52,693 nt of DNA from Hyphomicrobiales bacterium (GTDB lineage Bacteria > Pseudomonadota > Alphaproteobacteria > Rhizobiales > Methyloligellaceae). The notes below the pieces were generated by a model. The model did no database searches, was not told where the DNA came from, and saw only the letters and a list, made by a program, of their open reading frames with translations. A program made the position numbers and the translations under genes. Of this stretch, positions 1 through 8,080 are shown one piece after another. The stretch covers positions 1-52,693 of the forward strand of contig JAJFHN010000051.1 in assembly GCA_021775595.1 (NCBI GenBank). The letters run 5' to 3'. Numbering within the stretch: the first letter of the stretch is position 1; every line of letters starts with the position of its first letter.

Positions 1-212
1 AAAATCAGCACCAAAGGCGCGCTTGAAGCGACCCATATTATTTGCAGCTTACTGACCAGTGCTCTTCGGCAAAGCCCTAGCCTGACAGTCGGCACATGGT
101 GCAGCCGGAATTAACAGCTCCTGCAGCTGCTTCCATATCGCTTCCAACCTGACGTCGTTTGGAAGCAGATTAAGTATCTAATGAAAATAACATAATAAAT
201 TCAGTGGGTTGA
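1..212. other. Left edge without a visible gene
   Basis: No credible reading frame is visible here. The stretch is more A+T-rich than the genes to its right, especially 170-205. It holds an 8-bp perfect inverted repeat (arms 140-147 and 159-166). It lies just beyond the 3' end of the minus-strand tRNA-Arg, where integrating elements often insert, but no integrase or duplicated tRNA end can be seen in this short piece. Confidence 0.5.
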
Positions 213-289
213 TGGCGACCCCGGGAGGACTCGAACCTCCGACCCCCAGATTAGGAATCTGGTGCTCTATCCGGCTGAGCTACGGGGCC
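213..289 (-). tRNA. tRNA-Arg (anticodon CCU)
   Basis: The minus strand folds into a complete cloverleaf of 77 nt with the CCA tail encoded (213-215). The acceptor arm GGCCCCG pairs with CGGGGTC (one G-U pair). The anticodon arm CCAGA-TTCCTAA-TCTGG presents CCT, read as CCU, which decodes AGG as arginine. The T arm carries the usual GGTTCGAGTCC. It is transcribed away from the nuclease-fold gene that starts 60 nt to the right. AGG is a rare codon in G+C-rich genomes, so this is a minor tRNA species. Confidence 0.96.
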
Positions 290-349
290 GCAATTTCGAT
301 TTTTTGATACACGATTGACGAAGCCACGGCCACCGCTAGGCTTGAGGCC

Positions 350-1189
350 ATGCGCGTCTTGGCCGCCACGCTTGTTCTGCTTATTGCCGCGCCTTCGCTC
401 GGGGCAGCGGACCAGTGCGAACTGCCCCTGGGGCGCACGGCGAGCGTGGTGGGCGTGCCCGACGGCGAAACCCTGGAGCTTGCGGACGGCAGCCTTGTGC
501 GCCTGCTCGGCGTCGTTGCGCCCCGCCGCCCATCTTGGTGGCGCAAGCCCGAGCCCTGGCCGGCCTCCGAGGCCGCCCGAAAGGCACTCGCCGCTCTGGC
601 GGAGGGGAAGACCGTAATGCTCCGTTTCGATGGGTTGAAATCAGACCGGCGCGGCCGATCCATGGCCCAGGTCTTCAGTGGAGAAGAGCCCGGTGGCCGC
701 TGGCTGCAGGGTCAGTTGGTGGAGGGAGGACACGTGCGCGTTTACGCCTTTGCCGACAACCGCGCCTGCACGTCAGCCTTGCTTGGCCTCGAGCAGCGCG
801 CCCGGGCCGCAGCAAAAGGACTTTGGGCCAATAGCGCCTACCGCGTGTTGGAGGCCGATAATCCCGAGACCATCGCCAAACGCTTGCAGACACTGCAAAT
901 CATCGAAGGCCGTGTCGTATCAGTCGGCCGCGTCCAGCGGTGGCGGTTTCTGAATTTTGGCAGCGATTGGAAAAAAGACTTCACCGTCGCCATCGCTTCA
1001 AGCGACGTCGAGGCCTTTCGCCAAGCGGGTATCGATCTCGAGGGCATGGCGGGCGCGCGTCTGCGCGTGCGCGGCTGGATCGAGCGTTGGAACGGACCAG
1101 CGGTTAAAGTGACCCATCCAGGTCAGATCGAAATTTTGGACGCCGCGCCCGTGCGCGATGCCGGTTCGGCCTCGCGCGGCGGACAATAA
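350..1189 (+). CDS. Exported SNase-fold (thermonuclease-like) protein
   Basis: The 279-residue product begins with a clear signal peptide (hydrophobic stretch 3-19, likely cleaved near Ala19-Ala20), so it should act in the periplasm or outside the cell. Residues about 30-160 resemble the staphylococcal nuclease fold, with DGETLEL (38-44), VRLLGVVAPR (50-59) and DRRGR (99-103). Aligning motifs by eye, Arg51 and Arg103 match catalytic Arg35 and Arg87. The positions of Asp40 and Glu43 are Val56 and Arg59, and Asp21 is Glu40, so calcium-dependent cleavage is doubtful. Alphaproteobacterial relatives that I recall also have Lys/Arg at the Glu43 position, so this may be a family trait. The C-terminal 110 residues have no function I can name. 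Start chosen at the only ATG in front of the signal peptide. Confidence 0.8.
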   Translation: MRVLAATLVLLIAAPSLGAADQCELPLGRTASVVGVPDGETLELADGSLVRLLGVVAPRRPSWWRKPEPWPASEAARKALAALAEGKTVMLRFDGLKSDRRGRSMAQVFSGEEPGGRWLQGQLVEGGHVRVYAFADNRACTSALLGLEQRARAAAKGLWANSAYRVLEADNPETIAKRLQTLQIIEGRVVSVGRVQRWRFLNFGSDWKKDFTVAIASSDVEAFRQAGIDLEGMAGARLRVRGWIERWNGPAVKVTHPGQIEILDAAPVRDAGSASRGGQ

Positions 1190-1218
1190 AAAAGCCCCGG
1201 CGCATTCTGCGCCGAGGC
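1188..1218 (-). terminator. Rho-independent terminator of carD
   Basis: On the minus strand a stem CGGCGCA / TGCGCCG (1198-1204 with 1208-1214) extends by GCC/GGC past one mismatch and is followed by six T. It lies 65 nt beyond the carD stop and overlaps the stop codon of the convergent nuclease-fold gene. Confidence 0.85.
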
Positions 1219-1282
1219 CAAATAGGGGGGAATTGCCTCTGCCAACTCCGCGTCAACGGCGGGGCGGCGCGGCCTCGCCCTT

Positions 1283-1843
1283 TCAGGCGGCCGCTTGTGC
1301 CTCTTCGCCTGCCGGACGCAGCGCCTTGGCCGACTTGGAGAGAACCTCATCGATCTTGGAGACCGCGATGCCCTCCTCGATCTTCTGAACGGCCGCGATT
1401 TCGCGGGCCATGCGGTCGAGCGCTGCTTCATACAGCTGGCGCTCGGAATAAGACTGCTCGGGCTGGGTCTCTGACCGGTAGAGATCGCGCACGACTTCAG
1501 CGATCGAAATCAGATCGCCCGAATTGATCTTGGCCTCATATTCCTGCGCGCGGCGGCTCCACATTGTTCGTTTGACGCGGGCTTTGCCCTTCAACGTGTC
1601 GAGCGCCTTCTTGACGATCTTGTCGCCCGAAAGCTTGCGCATGCCAACCAGGTCCAATTTCTCGGTCGGCACGCGGAGCGTCATCTTGTCTTTCTCGAAA
1701 TTGATGACGAAGAGCTCGAGCTTGGCACCGGCGACCTCTTCTTCTTCGATGCTGACGATCCGGCCAACGCCATGGGACGGATAAACGATGTATTCGCTTG
1801 TACGAAAACCCTTACGTTGTTGGGGCTTCTTCTTTGCTGTCAT
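1283..1843 (-). CDS. carD: CarD-family transcription regulator
   Basis: The 186-residue product binds RNA polymerase beta and stabilises open promoter complexes in the CarD/CdnL family. The N-terminal RNAP-interacting Tudor-like domain is at about 12-75 (GFRTSEYIVYPSHGVGRI, then a strand-rich part ending EKLDLVGMRKL). A basic, helical DNA-binding domain follows and includes VKRTMWSRRAQEYEAKI, a hallmark of the family. The tail is Ala/Glu-rich. The frame is open for 57 more codons upstream, but ATG at 1843 is chosen because known homologues begin with a short Lys-rich leader followed directly by the domain. A GGAGAG lies about 14 nt upstream. The gene is followed by its own terminator. Neighbour fdxA on the same strand is a common rhizobial arrangement. 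Confidence 0.93.
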   Translation of the reverse strand: MTAKKKPQQRKGFRTSEYIVYPSHGVGRIVSIEEEEVAGAKLELFVINFEKDKMTLRVPTEKLDLVGMRKLSGDKIVKKALDTLKGKARVKRTMWSRRAQEYEAKINSGDLISIAEVVRDLYRSETQPEQSYSERQLYEAALDRMAREIAAVQKIEEGIAVSKIDEVLSKSAKALRPAGEEAQAAA

Positions 1844-2098
1844 ACGCTGCGTCTCACTCTCCAATTGATCCCTGTCGATGGGCCGCTGCATCCAGGTCGC
1901 AGCCCGCTCATGTCCCAATTCCGCCGCACGGGTCTTTTCGCGCCGGCGGACAGCCTCCCGGATCAAGCGGTTCGATCGGGGCGGTTTTTCTCCGCCACCT
2001 GATGCATCCGCCAAATCAACCTTATGAATCCGTCACTTGTGCGCAAAATCTCAATCGATCGATCAGGTCATCGATCACACAGCGCATGATTCAGACCG

Positions 2099-2128
2099 AA
2101 AAAAAAGCCCGCCAGACGAACCGGCGGC
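2099..2128 (-). terminator. Rho-independent terminator, likely of fdxA
   Basis: On the minus strand GCC-GCCGG pairs with CTGGC-G-GGC (8 bp, one bulged G) and is followed by eight T (2106-2099). It lies about 170 nt past the fdxA stop, leaving an unusually long 3' untranslated region. Confidence 0.8.
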
Positions 2129-2204
2129 CCTTTGTCAGATATATGGCGGTTATCGCCAATTGAAAGGGAAGACTAACACATTTTTAACAAAATTGCCACT
2201 GTTG

Positions 2205-2244
2205 GGCGCTTGCCAAGCGCCGCTAATACGCCCGTTTCCGGGCG
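2205..2244 (-). other. Two stem-loops in the fdxA 3' region
   Basis: Reading the minus strand, CGCCCG-GAAA-CGGGCG (2244-2229) has a GNRA-type tetraloop. It is followed by GGCGCTT-ggc-AAGCGCC (2221-2205). Neither has a T run, so they are not terminators themselves. They may stabilise the fdxA mRNA or belong to a small 3'-derived RNA. Confidence 0.5.
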
Positions 2245-2296
2245 CTATCGGGCGTCATGGTTAATGAAAAATGTGCGTTCGGCGCGCCAGTGTCGG

Positions 2297-2635
2297 CTAA
2301 TCGCCCTCACCTGATTCGGTCGAAAAGTACTTCTTGTACTTGTCGGTTTCGTCGACAAAGTCGTCGGCGTCCTTGGGCGCGTCTTTTTTAAGCGTGATAT
2401 TCGGCCACTTTTCCGAATACTCACGATTGACCTCGAGCCAGGTCTCGAGACCGGGTTCAGTATCGGGTTTGATGGCATCGACCGGGCATTCGGGTTCGCA
2501 GACGCCGCAGTCGATGCATTCGTCGGGATGAATCACTAGCATGTTCTCGCCCTCGTAGAAGCAGTCCACGGGGCAGACTTCGACGCAGTCGGTGTATTTG
2601 CACTTGATGCAATTCTCGTTGACGATATACGTCAT
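2297..2635 (-). CDS. fdxA: 7Fe-8S ferredoxin FdxA
   Basis: The 112-residue electron carrier resembles Azotobacter ferredoxin I. The cysteine pattern fits a [3Fe-4S] cluster (Cys9, Cys17, Cys50) and a [4Fe-4S] cluster (Cys21, Cys40, Cys43, Cys46), with extra Cys12 and Cys25 as in the family. After about residue 60 comes the long acidic C-terminal extension ([18 protein letters not shown]) typical of alphaproteobacterial FdxA. The start ATG has a strong GGAGGAG ribosome site 9 nt upstream. It lies about 200 nt downstream of the S4-domain gene on the same strand and may be co-transcribed or have its own promoter. It is cytoplasmic, and its electron partner is unknown. Confidence 0.95.
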   Translation of the reverse strand: MTYIVNENCIKCKYTDCVEVCPVDCFYEGENMLVIHPDECIDCGVCEPECPVDAIKPDTEPGLETWLEVNREYSEKWPNITLKKDAPKDADDFVDETDKYKKYFSTESGEGD

Positions 2636-2832
2636 CGAAATCCAACTCCTCCGCTCACGCTTCTGGCTGATGCGCTAGAAATTCTCTGGGCCAGCGGAAC
2701 CGAACCCATTCCAGGCTGCCCGGCGCTGCCGTTCCCTATACCAAACCACCTGCCCAGACAAGTTCACCAAATGTTGCCTGGAACATCGATGCGGTTGAGA
2801 TGTCGTGAGGTCGCCGGCCCGCCGCCCGCCGC

Positions 2833-3219
2833 TCAACGCCGTTGCAAGAATCGGTCAAGTTCGCGCCGCTCGCGCTTGGTCGGCCGGCCGGCCCCCGGCT
2901 GCCGCAGCCACGGCCGCGTAATCCGAAGTGCACGCGCCGAGCTGTGCTGATTCGGCGGGGTTAGATCATCATACAGACCGCGCGCTTCTGGTGCCGGACC
3001 CCGCCGCGTCCCCAGCCCTTCGATTCGCAGCACGCAAACCGTACCATTCAGCGTGGCCGTGATCACATCTCCTGGTTTGACCAAATGTGCAGCTTTGGTG
3101 ACGCGCGAACGATTGACTCGAACTTTGCCGCCAGCCACCACACGCGAGGCGAGCGTTCTGGTCTTTACGATGCGGGCGAACCACAGCCACTTATCAAGTC
3201 TTTGCCCCGCCGTCGGCAT
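2833..3219 (-). CDS. S4-domain RNA-binding protein (Hsp15/HslR-like)
   Basis: The 128-residue product has an S4 RNA-binding domain at about 6-65 (QRLDKWLWFARIVKTRTLA, then a VRVNR strand). A basic tail (RPTKRERRELDRFLQRR) is typical of heat-shock protein 15. In E. coli, Hsp15 binds 50S subunits carrying stalled nascent chains and helps recycle them. Only 5 nt separate its start from the stop of the upstream helicase gene, so the two are surely one operon and both act on RNA. The Hsp15 role is inferred from family resemblance, not proven here. Confidence 0.9.
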   Translation of the reverse strand: MPTAGQRLDKWLWFARIVKTRTLASRVVAGGKVRVNRSRVTKAAHLVKPGDVITATLNGTVCVLRIEGLGTRRGPAPEARGLYDDLTPPNQHSSARALRITRPWLRQPGAGRPTKRERRELDRFLQRR

Positions 3220-3224
3220 GGCGC

Positions 3225-6089
3225 TTAGACCTTTTCGCCCGTGTCTTGCTTCATGTTGTCCTTGAGTTGCCCGAGCACGGCGAACGGTGAATCGGGATCG
3301 ATCTTTGCCGGCCGCTGCCGCGGTCTAGCGGAGCTCTTGGCGGATTTGGCCGCAGGCCGGCTGCGGCCTTTGCCGAATTTTCCGCCCTTGCCGGGTTTTG
3401 CTCGGGCATCCGGAGCCGGGCCCTTATTTCGGGATTTTGCGCGACCATGATGGGCCGGTTTCTGCTGACGCCGGGGACGCCAGATTTCGTCAATCTGCGC
3501 CGCGGCTGCGGCTGCGTCTTCGGGTGTTTCGGCGCCTTCAGGCGCTTTGACCCCATCGCCTGCGGCAGATGATTCTGCCGCAGCTTTCTCGCCGGTAGCG
3601 GCGTCATCGGCCTTGGCGGCGCTGATGCGCGTTCGTTGAAAACCAAGGGCTGTGAGTACAGACGCGAATTCCTCACCCGAGCAGCCTACGATCGACATCA
3701 TATCCGGCACGACACGAAACCCGCCATTGCCGGTGGCCCCTGGCGGGGCCTCAGGCGTCTCGTCGTTTGGCCGCCAAGACACCAAAGGTCTGATCATGTC
3801 GGCCAGGCGCTCGAGCATGTCGATGCGCACGATGCGCGCTCCGCAGACATGGAATCCGGCGACGCGATAATAGTCCTCGCCAATCTTGGGATCCGTTTGG
3901 GCGGATGTCAGCCCTTGGCGTGGTGGTTCGGGCAGGTGCGCCAGGTCCAGACCCGCCGCCTCGCCGTTCCGCAACGCCCACAGCAGCAGCCGGATGTCGG
4001 TTGCCGCGGGTTTGAGCAATTGCGGAAAATAGATGTTGAAGGCTCCAAACCGTACGCCGTATTTGCGCAATTGACCGCGGGCATCCTGATCGAGGGCACG
4101 GATGTCGTTGGAGACGGCTTCGCGCCGTAACACGCCAAAATTTTCTGCCAGTTGGAACGCAACGCCGCGGGCCAGCCCGGTCACATCGCTGGCGCCGGTA
4201 AGCTGAACCAGGGGCCCAAGATGGGTTGCGATATGGCCGTCGAGCCAGCGCTGCAGTCTCTCGGAGACCTGCTCCCGGTCACCCGGGGGCATATTGTCGT
4301 CCACCAGCAGCTGAATCGCGGGCTGCAGCGGCGCCTCGCCGGCCACCAGCCTGGCAACCTGATTGCCTTGCCATTCTATTGCGTAGGCCGTCCCCAGGCT
4401 GAAGGCGTCGTCGTCAGCCGCCACGAGCTCGTCGGCGCGCTTACTCAGCTCCACGGCAAGCACCTTTGAGGCTGCGCTGCGGGCTGCTTTGCCATGGATT
4501 CCCCTGTCCGTCGTATCTGCAGAGAATCGAAACCCCTGCAGTCGTCCAATAAAATGTCGTTCAACATGAATTGCGCCATCGTCCGCGATCTCCGCATGCA
4601 GGTCTTCTTTATCACGCAGCCTCCGCATCAGCACGCTTGTTCGCCGGTCGACGAAACGCCGAGTCAGACGCTCATGTAAAGCGTCTGAAAGGGAATCCTC
4701 TATCTCGCGCGTTCGCTCTTGCCAATGAGGCGCGTTTGCCAGCCAATCGGCACGGTGCGAGACGAACGTCCAGGTGCGCACATGCGCGATCCGGTTGGCA
4801 AGCGTATCGATATCACCCTCGGTGCTTGCCGCCGAGTCCACTTGCTGAGCAAACCAGTCCTCTGGAACAACGCCTTCGTCGCTCATCAGATGTCGATAGA
4901 GCGTCATAGCCAATTCTGCGTGGCTTTGAGAGGAGATTTTTTGGTAGTCGGGAATCTGGCAAACCTCCCAAAGCCGCCGGATCGCAGCCGGCGAACTCGC
5001 CAATCGGCGTACATCGGGATCCATGCTCGCATTCTCCAATGCGATTTGATCCTCCACCATCCGGTTTCGCACCAAGTGCGTTCCCTCCGGCGCCAGCTGG
5101 AGGCTCGCTTTGAGATGTTCGATGCTGTCGAATTCGAGGGCCCGGTTGCGCCATTGCAGCACGCGCTCATCTTCGAAGGTATGGTTTTCAAGCGCGTACA
5201 CCAAATCAGTCTCAAGGGGTTCGACCGAGGCCGTTACGCCGAATGTGCCATCGTTCATGTGACGCCCGGCCCGTCCGGCGATCTGGGCCAGTTCAGTCGG
5301 CGTCAATTGGCGATGATTTTGTCCATCGAATTTCCGGGTGGCGGCGAATGCGACGTGATCGACATCAAGATTGAGACCCATGCCGATGGCGTCGGTCGCC
5401 ACCAAAAAATCGACCTCGCCCGATTGGTAAAGCTCGACTTGGGCATTGCGAGTGCGCGGCGACAGCGCGCCCATCACCACCGCAGCGCCGCCGCGTTGGC
5501 GCCGGATCAGCTCGGCGATGGCGTAAACGTCGCTCGCCGAGAAGGCGACTATGGCCGTGCGCCGTGGCAATCGGCTTAGTTTTTTGTGCCCTGCATAAGT
5601 CAGTTTGGAGAGCCGCGAGCGCGATACCGTATTTGTGCCGGGCAGCAGGGTGCTGATCAGCTTGCGCATCGTCGCTGCACCCAGCAGCAGCGTTTCAGAA
5701 TTGCCCCGCGCCTGCAGCAGCCGATCGGTGAAGACGTGTCCGCGCTCGGCGTCCGTGGCGAGCTGGATTTCGTCGATGGCGAGGAAATCAACCTCCTCCT
5801 CGAGCGGCATCGCCTCCACCGTGCAGATGAAGTAGCGCGGATACTTGGGCTTTATTTTCTCCTCGCCGGTGATCAGCGCCACATGGCTGGCGCCGGCCCG
5901 GGCCACCACCTTGTCGTAAACCTCGCGCGCCAACAGCCTAAGCGGCAAGCCGATAAGACCGCTGTCGTGCGCCAGCATGCGCTCGATGGCCAAATGGGTC
6001 TTGCCCGTATTGGTTGGCCCGAGCACGCCCGTCACAGTGCGGGCCGGCCGGGCAATAGGCCTGGTGGTGGGGCGCGAGGAGCGGCTCAT
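3225..6089 (-). CDS. SUV3-like superfamily 2 RNA helicase
   Basis: The 954-residue product resembles mitochondrial SUPV3L1/SUV3, an ATP-dependent RNA/DNA helicase. Walker A GPTNTGKT is at 24-31 and the Walker B variant DEIQ at 106-109. Helicase C motifs include VATDAIGMGLNLD and QIAGRAGR. The middle holds the SUV3 C-terminal region. The last ~120 residues are Ala-rich then Lys/Arg/Gly-rich low complexity, ending with a conserved-looking DPDSPFAVLGQLKD. ATG at 6089 gives the short leader expected of alphaproteobacterial homologues. An in-frame GTG at 6131 would add 14 residues, and neither start has a strong ribosome site. The S4-domain gene follows at once. Together they suggest a role in RNA turnover or ribosome-associated RNA work. 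Confidence 0.92.
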   Translation of the reverse strand: MSRSSRPTTRPIARPARTVTGVLGPTNTGKTHLAIERMLAHDSGLIGLPLRLLAREVYDKVVARAGASHVALITGEEKIKPKYPRYFICTVEAMPLEEEVDFLAIDEIQLATDAERGHVFTDRLLQARGNSETLLLGAATMRKLISTLLPGTNTVSRSRLSKLTYAGHKKLSRLPRRTAIVAFSASDVYAIAELIRRQRGGAAVVMGALSPRTRNAQVELYQSGEVDFLVATDAIGMGLNLDVDHVAFAATRKFDGQNHRQLTPTELAQIAGRAGRHMNDGTFGVTASVEPLETDLVYALENHTFEDERVLQWRNRALEFDSIEHLKASLQLAPEGTHLVRNRMVEDQIALENASMDPDVRRLASSPAAIRRLWEVCQIPDYQKISSQSHAELAMTLYRHLMSDEGVVPEDWFAQQVDSAASTEGDIDTLANRIAHVRTWTFVSHRADWLANAPHWQERTREIEDSLSDALHERLTRRFVDRRTSVLMRRLRDKEDLHAEIADDGAIHVERHFIGRLQGFRFSADTTDRGIHGKAARSAASKVLAVELSKRADELVAADDDAFSLGTAYAIEWQGNQVARLVAGEAPLQPAIQLLVDDNMPPGDREQVSERLQRWLDGHIATHLGPLVQLTGASDVTGLARGVAFQLAENFGVLRREAVSNDIRALDQDARGQLRKYGVRFGAFNIYFPQLLKPAATDIRLLLWALRNGEAAGLDLAHLPEPPRQGLTSAQTDPKIGEDYYRVAGFHVCGARIVRIDMLERLADMIRPLVSWRPNDETPEAPPGATGNGGFRVVPDMMSIVGCSGEEFASVLTALGFQRTRISAAKADDAATGEKAAAESSAAGDGVKAPEGAETPEDAAAAAAQIDEIWRPRRQQKPAHHGRAKSRNKGPAPDARAKPGKGGKFGKGRSRPAAKSAKSSARPRQRPAKIDPDSPFAVLGQLKDNMKQDTGEKV

Positions 6090-6596
6090 GACACTGGATC
6101 TCTTCGCTGGAGGAAGCCGGGAACGGGCCACGTAGGGTCCCGTATGGTCCGGTCGTTTATGTTTGGAACGGGCGGTGAACGAAGCCTGTCCGAATCGCTG
6201 ACTCCGGCTGATTCAAGTTTCGTTCCCTACGACATCTAGTGGTTTGTGGAGATGGAGTGACAAGGCGGGCCGTCCTGCGTCGTTCGGGACGGCGCCAGCC
6301 CGGAATAATTTAAGCAATGTGTCGCGTTGGTGGACTCCTAATGCTGGCCTAACACGTCGCTCTCCTTTTTAGCTCGCTTTGTTAACGAAGAGAAGATCGC
6401 GTGAACCAAGCATGGACGAATCAGGAGAAAGCCGCCTGTCGCACAATGTTCACCCCTACATGGTGTCTCTGATGCGGCGTACCCCACAACGCCGGGCGCC
6501 GGACCTCACGAAAAGCGCTTTGGCCTTAAGAATTCAGCATCATTTTGGGTCGGACGCCATGGCTCCGCGGCGCCAGATTGCGGCGGAAACTAGGCC
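6090..6596. other. Intergenic region upstream of the helicase
   Basis: About 500 bases lie between the helicase start and the stop of the DUF3108 gene. A 63-codon plus-strand frame (6412-6600) lacks a ribosome site and any recognisable composition, so I do not call it. An imperfect stem CCGTCC / GGGACGG (about 6270-6292) has no T run. The helicase promoter should lie here, but no clear -35/-10 pair was found. Confidence 0.5.
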
Positions 6597-7487
6597 CTAG
6601 CGCACCAGCGCGACGTTGTTGCGCCCGCTGACGCTGACGTCGAAGACAGTCGACGTAGCCGTCGCCAGGCCATAGGGCGTTGGCATCGAGATATGATAGG
6701 GCACATAGACGCGTGTGCCCGGCACCGGGATAAACCAAGCCTCTATCTTGCGGTTCCGGCGCATAAACTCCAAACCGTCATTGTCCGGCCTGTGGCCGGA
6801 GACAGGTGAATACATCACTCTGCAAACCAGCGCCGGACCCTTGTAACCGCGCTTGCCGCGCTTCTTCACTTGAACGGTTTTCTTATGCGAGAGCGTTAGA
6901 TTGAACCGGTGTTTGCCGTCAAAGATCGCGATCTGTTGGCGGCACACAGCGGCGTCAAGTCCGCTGCGCTGTGAGGATGCCGGCACGAATACGGCGCTCA
7001 GCGGATCCAGAACATTGGTGACATCGCGTTTGGTGACCTCGACGCTTTTGGGGTTGGGCCGCATCGGCGGCTGACTTGTCACCTGGCTGACCGAGTTGCC
7101 GTTGAAATCCATTTTTAAGCGGCCGCCGCCCTTCTTGGTCTTGAAGAAAAGCGAATAGGCGGACGGACGGATGTGTTCAGCGCCCAACGTGCCTGAACTG
7201 CTGGCCGCACCGTCGAGTTTGAAAAACAAACCCCGAATGATGAAGCCGAGCTCCAAATTGGTTTTGCTTTCGATGGAGTATCGGTCGCCGGAGAAATTCA
7301 CCCAGGCTCTGAATTTGCCGAGGTCCGCGCCAGCGAAATGAACCTTGTAGACCGCATAGAGTTTGGAGACGCTCGATCTGGCTTGCGCCTGCTGGGGCCA
7401 TGCAGACCAAACAGCCGCGGCCACGACAGCGAGACTGGCAACGACGGCGGCCAGCCGGGGCAGGCGATGGCGGAGCGGGCTCGACAT
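6597..7487 (-). CDS. DUF3108-domain exported protein
   Basis: The 296-residue product has an N-terminal hydrophobic segment (about 12-30, ending PQQAQA), which reads as a signal peptide with an AxA-type cleavage site. The rest is beta-rich: VYKVHFAGADLGKFRAWVNF near the start, LDPLSAVF in the middle, and IEAWFIPVPGTRVYVPYHI near the end. This is the pattern of DUF3108 proteins, which have no settled function and are probably periplasmic or envelope-associated. ATG at 7487 is chosen over the upstream in-frame GTG (7535) because it places the basic n-region right before the hydrophobic segment. It is divergent from rpmB, sharing a 250-bp promoter region. Confidence 0.82.
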   Translation of the reverse strand: MSSPLRHRLPRLAAVVASLAVVAAAVWSAWPQQAQARSSVSKLYAVYKVHFAGADLGKFRAWVNFSGDRYSIESKTNLELGFIIRGLFFKLDGAASSSGTLGAEHIRPSAYSLFFKTKKGGGRLKMDFNGNSVSQVTSQPPMRPNPKSVEVTKRDVTNVLDPLSAVFVPASSQRSGLDAAVCRQQIAIFDGKHRFNLTLSHKKTVQVKKRGKRGYKGPALVCRVMYSPVSGHRPDNDGLEFMRRNRKIEAWFIPVPGTRVYVPYHISMPTPYGLATATSTVFDVSVSGRNNVALVR

Positions 7488-7625
7488 GGTTGGTCGAATT
7501 TCTCTCTTGATTGTCGGTCTGTTTGGGCGAATCACGTCCTAGTTGGAGAATTCGTCAATTATGTGAATGACGCAATGCCGTCCAGGTCCAAATTCATCTC
7601 CTAACTGTGTACACCGTTCAAGCTC

Positions 7626-7654
7626 TTGACGGCGAAGAATGCCAATCCTATACC
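7626..7654 (+). promoter_or_regulatory. Sigma-70-type promoter of rpmB
   Basis: TTGACG (7626-7631), a 17-nt spacer, then TATACC (7649-7654): five and four matches of six to the consensus hexamers. Transcription would start near 7661, giving an 80-nt leader before rpmB. Assigned by eye. Confidence 0.6.
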
Positions 7655-7740
7655 GATCGCGGCCTGCGGGTGTGATCCGAGTGGGACAAGTTGAATGAGC
7701 GGGCGGCAATCGTGCCGCAGCTTCGAATGGGAGACTGGCA

Positions 7741-8034
7741 ATGTCACGGCGTTGCGATTTAACCGGCACAACAGTGATGACCGGTAACAATGTGAGCCAT
7801 GCCAAGAACCGCACGCGCCGCCGCTTTCTGCCCAATCTGTGCGATGTCAGCCTGATGAGCGAAACGCTTGGTCGCAAGGTCCGCCTTAAGATCAGCGCCC
7901 AGGCGCTGAGAACCGTCGACAGACGAGGCGGCCTGGATGCCTTCATGTTGAAGGCCAAGGACATCGATCTGTCCCTCAAGGCCCGCCGCATCAAACGTCA
8001 AATTCACAAGGCCCAGCAGGCACAATCCGCCTAG
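7741..8034 (+). CDS. rpmB: 50S ribosomal protein L28
   Basis: The 97-residue protein has the L28 start [32 protein letters not shown], which matches the family, and a basic C-terminus. It is the longer alphaproteobacterial form, compared with about 78 residues in E. coli. It is a structural protein of the large ribosomal subunit. It stands alone rather than with rpmG, is preceded by its own promoter, and converges on the phytase-like gene 46 nt downstream. Confidence 0.98.
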   Translation: MSRRCDLTGTTVMTGNNVSHAKNRTRRRFLPNLCDVSLMSETLGRKVRLKISAQALRTVDRRGGLDAFMLKAKDIDLSLKARRIKRQIHKAQQAQSA

Positions 8035-8080
8035 CGGCCTCGCAGGTCTCTTTTCTTCAAGCCGACCAAAACACGGACGA

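Larger units (their letters stand above)
1844..2296. other. carD-fdxA intergenic region
   Basis: This 453-base stretch has no convincing gene. It should contain the carD promoter (minus strand), a terminator at 2099-2128 for the fdxA transcript, and two compact stem-loops at 2205-2244. An A+T-rich patch at 2165-2195 includes CTAA-N7-TTAAC (2173-2188), one mismatch from a CtrA box. Confidence 0.6.

Noticed and set aside
2173-2188. CTAA-N7-TTAAC, a one-mismatch CtrA-like site between fdxA and carD
   Set aside because: One fixed base differs and the patch is A+T-rich, so chance is likely; kept only as a note.
4719-5579. 286-codon plus-strand frame inside the helicase gene
   Set aside because: Antisense to clear SUV3 motifs; long shadow frames are expected in G+C-rich genes.
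6379-6600. 73-codon plus-strand frame (or 63 codons from ATG 6412) between the helicase and DUF3108
   Set aside because: No ribosome site, no recognisable composition, and the stop falls on the convergent gene's stop; most likely chance.
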